Both the position numbers and the translations under genes were made by a program. Shown piece by piece: positions 13,360-19,094 of a stretch of DNA of 19,094 nt. The DNA is from CAZJFC01 sp964545245 (GTDB taxonomy: Bacteria > Pseudomonadota > Alphaproteobacteria > Rickettsiales > 21-14-0-20-44-7): NCBI GenBank assembly GCA_964545245.1, contig CAZJFC010000034.1, positions 1 through 19,094 on the forward strand, read 5' to 3'. Numbering within the stretch: position 1 is the stretch's first letter; each line of letters begins with the position of its first letter. Under the pieces are notes generated by a model. It ran no database searches. It was given only the letters and a program-made list of their open reading frames with translations, and was not told where the DNA came from.

Positions 13360-13526
13360 CTGATATTAAGCGGTCGATTTGTACGCAACCCTACTGGACT
13401 TGTTAGAACTCCTCCTTGCGAACATCGCACTATCGCTGTAAGTCTGATTCCACAAGCGTTCCAGCTCGTCAAACGACTCTCGAAATCGGTCCAAATAGTT
13501 CGAAGTTTGTCCGCTAGGCACCGCCA

Positions 13527-14162
13527 TTGAACATCAAGACAAATCGCACCTATATGCCCATCAGGTCAGAATATCTGGGAATACGCGTTGCCATGCATGA
13601 TGCATTACAGCGTTACTATTCCCAGTATCCCATGCCTGAAAGCGATGAGGAGAAGGTATTGTCCATATGCCTCCTTATCAAGATATCCTGCTCGGAAAAC
13701 AGCCTGCTTGGCGAGCGGGCGGATGTTATAGGAGATGCATGGGCGGAGTTCATCAACTCGCGCGATCCTGCCAAAGTTGTGGCCTTTCTGGGCGATGGGG
13801 AAGTAATAAACCATGCGGTAGGAACTCCCCTGTTAAAAAGCAAAGTATCTAATTTCGGCCTATGGGATATCTCCAGAACCCTTACCAGCGCCCGCAACTT
13901 CGCTTTTGAGGAAATTGCCCAGCGCACCGGGCTTATTAATTACGTGGCGGGCGAAACACTTTCCGGGCATATCAGGGAAGCTGAACAAAGGCTGGGACAC
14001 ACTGCCCCACACCCGCAGGCAGAAACCGGGGCGATACGAAGGTTTATCAAAAGAGTTTTCGACAGCCCATATGGCGAAGTAAAGCCTGAAGACATCAGTT
14101 CCGCCCCTTCATCGTTCCTGGATTCCATCCGCAAGGGCAGAGCCGGCAGGGAGCGTGAATAA
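13527..14162 (+). CDS. Unknown protein
   Basis: I do not recognise this protein. The longest form (TTG start, 13527) has 211 residues; ATG 13554 (MPIRSEYLG) or ATG 13593 (MHDALQRYY) are possible starts, and none has a strong ribosome-binding site. The sequence is soluble, mostly helical, with few cysteines (Cys47, Cys54 in the long form) and a helical tail rich in Lys/Arg/Ser. Codon use resembles the local core genes, unlike the gene before it. It converges on the tadE-like genes, with stop codons 9 bases apart. Confidence 0.6.
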   Translation: MNIKTNRTYMPIRSEYLGIRVAMHDALQRYYSQYPMPESDEEKVLSICLLIKISCSENSLLGERADVIGDAWAEFINSRDPAKVVAFLGDGEVINHAVGTPLLKSKVSNFGLWDISRTLTSARNFAFEEIAQRTGLINYVAGETLSGHIREAEQRLGHTAPHPQAETGAIRRFIKRVFDSPYGEVKPEDISSAPSSFLDSIRKGRAGRERE

Positions 14163-14170
14163 ATCAGGGA

Positions 14171-14893
14171 TCAGTTCACAACCTTTCTTTTGCTGTCACC
14201 CGAAACTATCGTGAAATCGTTAGGGCATTCATTCTGACAAACTGCAACCGTTTTATATCTTGGCCTTGCGATCGCATATTTATATTGCGGCTTGTCTAAG
14301 CTGAATAAATTTTTTGAAAACCCTAAATCAAGCAGCGGTGTATATTTGGTATAAACCTCAACAACGAGCATAACTTTCTGCTCGTACACATCAAAACCCG
14401 GTATCCTTACCATCCACTTTTCCGAATTATATGGCGCCAGTTTACTTTGAAGTTCACCGGCAAGCGGGCTTCTATTTGAAATCTGCCAGGTAACAGGTTT
14501 CTCAGCTTGCGGCGGCGCGCCTGGCACTATAGGCGGGGCTATAATCACCCTGCGCCTGCCGGTCTGATCCGCATCCGCAGTATAAGTTATATATATCATC
14601 ATATCATTAGGATCGAACGGCGCAAAAGTTTCCTTTGCTGTTTCAAAGACAGCCTTCACCGTACCGCCGGTAACCATGTGGCCTTGCGAAAGAAGGTTGA
14701 CTGCCTGCTGTACAATTATATCATTTTTCTGGGTAAAATAAATATAGCGGCCAGTTTCGACCGTCCCATATAACAACATGAGCATCACAGGAAAAATAAT
14801 TGCAAACTCAATGAATGCTACACCCTTCTTATCTTCCTGGAACTTTTTAATAGTTTTGATATAATGCATTTTAAAAACTCTCGGTTTTGACAT
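14171..14893 (-). CDS. TadE-like pilus assembly protein
   Basis: TadE-type proteins are minor pseudopilins of the Tad/Flp pilus system, processed by the TadV/CpaA prepilin peptidase. The hallmark is at about residues 24-50: KKGVAFIEFAIIFPVMLMLL followed by YGTVETGRYIYF, a Gly-x-x-x-x-(I/V)-E(F) site preceding the hydrophobic helix. The rest is a periplasmic domain with a Pro-rich stretch near 120-135 and a C-terminal Cys pair (CQNEC). 240 residues is longer than a typical TadE. The start at 14893 overlaps the previous gene by 23 bases; ATG 14869, one base after the upstream stop and with GAGAG nearby, is an equally good alternative. Confidence 0.85.
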   Translation of the reverse strand: MSKPRVFKMHYIKTIKKFQEDKKGVAFIEFAIIFPVMLMLLYGTVETGRYIYFTQKNDIIVQQAVNLLSQGHMVTGGTVKAVFETAKETFAPFDPNDMMIYITYTADADQTGRRRVIIAPPIVPGAPPQAEKPVTWQISNRSPLAGELQSKLAPYNSEKWMVRIPGFDVYEQKVMLVVEVYTKYTPLLDLGFSKNLFSLDKPQYKYAIARPRYKTVAVCQNECPNDFTIVSGDSKRKVVN

Positions 14894-15347
14894 ACGCGAT
14901 AGACTCTATTTGATAGATGCCATTACTATTCTTTAAAAAAAGGTACATAAGGGGAGAAAGTATCTTCATATCTACCCTGACGCTCATTTTAATGAGCCTG
15001 TCAGAGGTACTGAAAGTAGTACCCCTTCTATTAGGTGTAAGGTCAATCAAATCTCTGGGGGATGTGAGCGTATAGCCTCTATACGTAACGTAATTAGGCA
15101 GTACGTTCAGATTTTCCGTGAGTTTCTTGCGAACGGATGCTGAACTTTCACCCACCATGACACTACGCGCAGCTTTGGCAGTTGCCGCCTGAACCAGGTT
15201 TCTGGCATACATCATCATACCGTATTCGATAGTAGTAAAGGTGATTAATATGATTATTGGCAGGATGAATGCCATTTCTATGGCAAAACTGCCATCTTCC
15301 TTCCTCATAAAAGCACGGTAGCGCGTTCTTTTGGACTCTGACTTCAT
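14871..15347 (-). CDS. tadE: TadE-like pilus assembly protein
   Basis: A 158-residue protein with the TadE pattern at its N-terminus: RKEDGSFAIEMAFILPIIIL (about 15-34) followed by ITFTTIEYGMMMYARNLVQAATAKAARS, with the Glu five residues after the Gly of the peptidase site, as in pseudopilins. The remaining part is a small periplasmic domain ending in YQIESIAYVKTESF. I choose ATG 15347, with AGGGAA at 15360-15355, over the upstream TTG at 15383, which lacks a properly spaced ribosome-binding site. It precedes, and overlaps or abuts, the second TadE-like gene, and both are divergent from the Hint-protein gene. Confidence 0.87.
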   Translation of the reverse strand: MKSESKRTRYRAFMRKEDGSFAIEMAFILPIIILITFTTIEYGMMMYARNLVQAATAKAARSVMVGESSASVRKKLTENLNVLPNYVTYRGYTLTSPRDLIDLTPNRRGTTFSTSDRLIKMSVRVDMKILSPLMYLFLKNSNGIYQIESIAYVKTESF

Positions 15348-15579
15348 ATTATTATTCCCTATAGGCTTAATAATACTATGCAAATCCTAATTTATTCTAA
15401 ACTTGCCATGAAATATTTATTACAGTATTATCAAAAATACTGAAACAATGCCTGTAACGACCTGCTACGGCCCTTTTTAACAACAATCAATATAAATAAA
15501 ACTTTAGATGAATATTAAGCAATTAGTAACTTCCATATTCTAGAATAGTTTTATCAAGACCAAATTGCACGAGGTAAAA

Positions 15580-17166
15580 ATGCGTTCTTTATTGCTTTCA
15601 GCCTTCTTAAGCTTAATTTTTTTCTCATCGGCAGCCGCTGCACAAACATGGCCGGCAGCGCCATTGGCCTGCCTTCCCGAGAGAGCGGTCATATGGCCAA
15701 AATCCGATTCAAACCCGCCAGAGCCATGCCATTGCCCTCCGCAAAATGACTACTGCCCGAATTTTAGCACCAACCTTCAGCCACAGGATGTGGTCTTTAC
15801 GATAAGGGTTGCTTACAGGAAATGGAAGGACGGCACTTCATCCATTACCAAAACATATACCGGCGATACGCTTTTTAATGGCCAAAATCCTATATTACCG
15901 CAAAACTTTAAAATGGAGGATTCTTATTCCGCCGCAACACAAAGTAAGGTAAAGCAGAAATTCCAATCCGACTTATACAAATATGGCAAGATTGCAAAGA
16001 GCAAAGACAAGGATGGTGATAGAAAGAAGAATTATATCGTACTTACTGACCTCAAAGGCGCAATCGCAAGGATAGATATTAACGTCAAGGTCATCGCCGG
16101 CTCAGCAGCAAACAGAACTGTTAGTATAGAGGAACTTACAAGAGACCCAAGCACGACCATAAACTTTTTTAGGAACCACTTAAAGATGCCTCCCAGCTTG
16201 ATAACCCAGTGTTGTGATAATGGATTTTGCCCGCCAGGCATGGTACCAAACAATGAAACTGTTTATATACCTCTTATAGGGCCGGAAGAAAATGCCCCGG
16301 ATGAGCATGTTCAAATGCATAAGGATAATAAAATCCGGATAATAATGAGCAATAAGGTCCCATCTACAGGAGAAGAAGGCGATCCTGACGCATTAGCTAA
16401 TAATTCGGAGGAAGTCACCATACAAGGACTACGTCACAAGTTCGTTACTCGCGGCAACGCAGAAATCATAATTGAAGAAGACTATGAATATGACGGAGGC
16501 AACTCAGAAGAGGGCGAGGGCCATGAATGGCGTTACCGCAACGGACCACCATACGTGTTTTACCGCGAGAAAACGCTTTATGGCATCCAGGAATCAGCAA
16601 AAGATGAAAACATGTATGATGTTGATTTCAAAATTAAAACAAGAAGCATCATTGGCGAACAGGAGATTAACACCATCATGTGCGAAATGGGCAAGGATTT
16701 CTCCATATTGCGCAAGGGCTGCGTCCTTGAGGGAACTGAAATAGCTAAAGCGGATGGCAAAAAAATCAAGGTCGAAGAACTGAAAGTCGGCGACAAGATC
16801 GTTAACAAGAATGGTGAAACAACCATTGTTGCCATCAATAAGTTCAGTCAGGACAAGGACGTTATGTATGGCATAAACGGCGGAAAACCGTTTATCACAG
16901 TTGAGCATCCGGTTCTCACCACATCTGGCTGGAAATCCCTTGACCCGGCAATCACCTCAATAAAAAGCAACTTAAAGCTGGCAGGCAAATTGAGGGTTGG
17001 TGACAAACTCATCACCAGGGACGGGGTGACCGAGGTGAAATCCATAGAGAAACACGAACTTTCCGGCGGTGTTAATGCCTATAACATCTCTGTTGAAGGA
17101 GAAGATGGCTTCATCGCCAATGACATTGTGGTTCAAGGGTTCCGTGATGTCCAAATCAACTACTAA
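15580..17166 (+). CDS. Secreted protein with C-terminal Hint (Hedgehog/intein-type) domain
   Basis: The 528-residue protein has a signal peptide (residues 1-21, AAAA before QTWP) and a Cys/Pro-rich start (PCHCPPQNDYC). The central 300 residues I do not recognise. From Cys381 to about 519 it is a Hint domain: GCVLEGTEI with the Cys nucleophile (block A), KVEELKVGDKI, FITVEHPVLTTSGWKSLDP with the TxxH motif (Thr440, His443; block B), LRVGDKLITRDG, and AYNISVEGEDGFIANDIVVQG (F/G-like block). The usual terminal His-Asn and the following nucleophile are absent (VVQGF), so splicing is not expected; N-S acyl shift and cleavage at Gly380/Cys381 remain possible. ATG 15580 has GAGG 5 bases upstream. 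Thirty bases separate it from the TadG-like gene. Confidence 0.88.
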   Translation: MRSLLLSAFLSLIFFSSAAAAQTWPAAPLACLPERAVIWPKSDSNPPEPCHCPPQNDYCPNFSTNLQPQDVVFTIRVAYRKWKDGTSSITKTYTGDTLFNGQNPILPQNFKMEDSYSAATQSKVKQKFQSDLYKYGKIAKSKDKDGDRKKNYIVLTDLKGAIARIDINVKVIAGSAANRTVSIEELTRDPSTTINFFRNHLKMPPSLITQCCDNGFCPPGMVPNNETVYIPLIGPEENAPDEHVQMHKDNKIRIIMSNKVPSTGEEGDPDALANNSEEVTIQGLRHKFVTRGNAEIIIEEDYEYDGGNSEEGEGHEWRYRNGPPYVFYREKTLYGIQESAKDENMYDVDFKIKTRSIIGEQEINTIMCEMGKDFSILRKGCVLEGTEIAKADGKKIKVEELKVGDKIVNKNGETTIVAINKFSQDKDVMYGINGGKPFITVEHPVLTTSGWKSLDPAITSIKSNLKLAGKLRVGDKLITRDGVTEVKSIEKHELSGGVNAYNISVEGEDGFIANDIVVQGFRDVQINY

Positions 17167-17196
17167 TTCAATACAACCAAATCTATCTGAGGGAAT

Positions 17197-18681
17197 ATGA
17201 AACAGTTTCTAAAAAATCGTGATGGAAGTATTATAGTTATGGCTGCCATCGTTCTTCCCATAATAATATTGATCGTGTTTGGTGCGGCCGATATGTCCAA
17301 ATATATGGGCAAGCAGGCGAAATTCGAGCAGGTTCTTGATAATTCCCTCCTCGCGGGTATGTCTGAGACCCTAGCCCAAACCGAGAGCGATTTTGGCCCG
17401 CGGGCGAACCCTTTTGATATGGAAGTTAAGGCACGCATTGAAAGATATCTTGCCGCCAACCTTCTTCAAGAAAAAGACTTCACCGTTGAAAACCTTGATG
17501 TTACCTGCAACGGCGACCACAAAACCGCCAGCAAGTGTACTGCAACCGCCAGCGGCAAAGTTTCCGGGCTGCTTATTGCTTCAGTAGCCCCGACGACCGT
17601 ACATCACAAAGTCACCGTACAAAGAGGTGATGGAAAAAGGGTAATTGAAATTGTATTCGCGATTGATGCCTCCGCCTCCATGTGCCTGATAACTGAAGCA
17701 ACAACCAGCACTAACAACGCATCTGTTATCAGATATAACCCGGATGAAGAGTGCAAAAAACTTAAGGCAGTACAGGAAGTTCTTTCACAGATTATCGTCA
17801 GGGGCATTAACGCAAATGCCAATGCCGATTTCTATGTCGGTATCGTTCCTTATAACCATAAGGTTAAATTCCCGGACGGCAAGACAGTACCTCTTCCATT
17901 GAGGGCAATTGAAGACCAGTATGACGACATTAAAACAAATTATCCAAACTTCGATAATAAAAACTATTATTGGCGAGAAGGAGGCACCAGTGGAAATTAT
18001 GACAACACGGAGCCGCTTTCACCGCTTCTCCCGCTTACCCCGATTAAAACAATCGGCGATAAGAATGATGTAGCCAACCATGTACATTTTATACAACAGA
18101 ACCCAAGAGGCCTGGGATGGCAAAGATCAAGCATCGGTATGCTCGCTTCCGCCCTGATGCTTGACCCGGCATATAACATACATTTTGGCGGCCATATGCC
18201 TGCGGCGCTGGACAGCAACGAGTCTGAGAAAATTATCGTGATCCTTACGGATGGCGCGAATATGGGCTGCTGCTTCGCGACATATCCTGAGGGGGACTTC
18301 ACGTACCAGTATCTCTATCTGTATGAAGTTGATAACGCCTATATGAGAGGCGGAGACCAGCTCTACAGCCTGGTCAACAGCAGACTTAATAAACAGGACA
18401 CAATCCAAAACAGGTCACTAAAGGACAAATACTTCAAAGAAGGAGAGGCACCACAGAAAGGGCTTTGCGATACGATAAAGGACAACGAGATTACATTACA
18501 TACCATCACCTTTGACATCAAAGAGCACGACCTAGGCGGGCAGGAAATGAAAGACCTGTTCAAGTCATGCGCCAGCAGTTCGCACTATTACTTTGACGTG
18601 CAATCCGGCGATAATGATAGCCTGAAATATGCTTACGAGACAATCGCAAGCTCACTGGTAAGATTGCGGATCGTAGAATAG
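17197..18681 (+). CDS. tadG: TadG-like pilus protein with von Willebrand factor A domain
   Basis: TadG-type proteins are envelope components of the Tad/Flp pilus system. The N-terminus has the pseudopilin-like pattern KNRDGSIIVMAAIVLPIIIL followed by FGAADMSKYMGKQAKFEQ (6-45). A VWA domain follows with metal-ion-dependent adhesion motif FAIDASASM (Asp157, Ser159, Ser161) and VILTDGAN (Asp352, Gly353); a long insertion rich in Tyr, Asn and Asp lies between them. Length is 494. Start ATG 17197 has GAGGG 3 bases upstream. The gene follows the Hint-protein gene by 30 bases, so the two are most likely co-transcribed. The Tad motor and secretin genes are not in this window. Confidence 0.9.
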   Translation: MKQFLKNRDGSIIVMAAIVLPIIILIVFGAADMSKYMGKQAKFEQVLDNSLLAGMSETLAQTESDFGPRANPFDMEVKARIERYLAANLLQEKDFTVENLDVTCNGDHKTASKCTATASGKVSGLLIASVAPTTVHHKVTVQRGDGKRVIEIVFAIDASASMCLITEATTSTNNASVIRYNPDEECKKLKAVQEVLSQIIVRGINANANADFYVGIVPYNHKVKFPDGKTVPLPLRAIEDQYDDIKTNYPNFDNKNYYWREGGTSGNYDNTEPLSPLLPLTPIKTIGDKNDVANHVHFIQQNPRGLGWQRSSIGMLASALMLDPAYNIHFGGHMPAALDSNESEKIIVILTDGANMGCCFATYPEGDFTYQYLYLYEVDNAYMRGGDQLYSLVNSRLNKQDTIQNRSLKDKYFKEGEAPQKGLCDTIKDNEITLHTITFDIKEHDLGGQEMKDLFKSCASSSHYYFDVQSGDNDSLKYAYETIASSLVRLRIVE

Positions 18682-18687
18682 GCAGCC

Positions 18688-18888
18688 TTACTTTTTATCG
18701 GACTCAACGCGCTTACTGGCAATTTTCTTTGCCTTGGCATCGGCCTCAGCCTCATTGACCGGTTGTTTCGGCTTGATGGGGTTTTCGCCTTTTACATTGA
18801 CGATATTCGCTACCGCTCCCTGCTGCCCTATATTTTTAGTATTCTTCCCATTATTTTTATTATTATCGTTCTTGTAAGATGGAATCAT
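18688..18888 (-). CDS. Small Asn/Lys-rich hypothetical protein
   Basis: A 66-residue polar protein, starting MIPSYKNDNNKNNGKN and ending in a Lys/Ala/Glu-rich helix (EAEADAKAKKIASKR), with no cysteine, signal or membrane segment. ATG 18888 has AAGGG (18900-18896) 7 bases upstream, which favours a real gene. It converges on the TadG-like gene with 6 bases between stops. No function can be proposed. Confidence 0.5.
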   Translation of the reverse strand: MIPSYKNDNNKNNGKNTKNIGQQGAVANIVNVKGENPIKPKQPVNEAEADAKAKKIASKRVESDKK

Positions 18889-18990
18889 GTCATAACCCTT
18901 TGTTGTTATTACAGGCTAGCCCGCCACGCGATAAAGAATCCATTAGGAAACATCAGGCACTTATTCCATTGATATAAGAAAGAAAAGCCC

Positions 18991-19047
18991 GTCATTCCCG
19001 CGGAGGCGGGAATCTTGAGCTTAAGCCCCCCGCCTGCGCGGGCAGTG
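18991..19047. repeat. Palindromic GTCATTCCCGC repeat with degenerate inverted partner
   Basis: 18991-19016 differs by one base from the arm at 1125-1150 (CGGAGG for CGAAGG). A degenerate inverted copy, AAGCCCCCCGCCTGCGCGGG and onward, follows at 19023-19047. The stretch 18889-19094 otherwise shows nothing I can call. Confidence 0.8.
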
Positions 19048-19094
19048 TTTACTTTTTATTGTATTGCAGGTAAAAGAATAAAGAGTTAACATGT

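Noticed and set aside
13513..13526. GTTCGAA...CCGCCA sequence near 13500-13526 as a tRNA-Arg remnant or attachment site
   Set aside because: Only the GTTCGAA and CCGCCA blocks resemble the tRNA 3' end; the intervening bases differ in sequence and length, so chance is likely.

Overview
The window looks like the chromosome of a flagellated alphaproteobacterium of moderate GC. The QueE N-terminus, the PstS type, the FlgB/FlgC/FliE set, the FliO-like protein and the paired TadE-like proteins all fit that class. This placement is inferred from protein character only. Small palindromic repeats and one large ankyrin-repeat protein suggest a lineage tolerant of repetitive DNA.

Layout. (1) 242-2789: a CvpA-family membrane protein, then purF (purine synthesis) with its own promoter, separated by a 26-bp perfect inverted repeat. 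(2) 2790-4306: repeat-rich spacer, then the leftward flagellar rod operon flgB-flgC-fliE, which ends in two C-loop hairpins, the second a strong terminator. (3) 4392-6174: rightward csrA-like gene, a standalone FlhB C-terminal-domain-like gene, a short overlapping gene, about 460 bp of repeats, and a fliO-like gene that may be leaderless. (4) 6191-8561: a secreted rhodanese-fold protein without any cysteine, divergent from a large ankyrin-repeat lipoprotein. (5) 8617-12155: pstS-like gene, queE, queC and queF overlapping one another, then tRNA-Arg(ACG). (6) 12385-14162: two genes of unknown function, the first visibly AT-rich. (7) 14171-18681: divergent TadE-like genes leftward; rightward a secreted Hint-domain protein and a TadG-like protein with a von Willebrand A domain. 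(8) 18688-19094: a small Asn/Lys-rich gene and another palindromic repeat.

The most striking feature is in queC. The reading frame stays open, but the conserved QueC sequence is interrupted by a complete DUF559 (Vsr-like nuclease fold) domain. The insert is bounded by two near-identical 40-bp direct repeats exactly 453 bp (151 codons) apart. Removing one repeat plus the insert leaves a 227-residue QueC, the normal family size. The repeat belongs to a family with further copies near positions 27 and 5776. I read this as an in-frame, probably protein-tolerated insertion of a nuclease-encoding repeat element.

The second point of interest is the pairing of a secreted, autoprocessing-type Hint domain with a VWA-bearing TadG-like pseudopilus protein in one operon. 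QueE, QueC and QueF act consecutively to make preQ1, the queuosine precursor; flgB/flgC/fliE and fliO contribute to the flagellar rod and export gate, with the CsrA-like and FlhB-like proteins as likely regulatory or export accessories.
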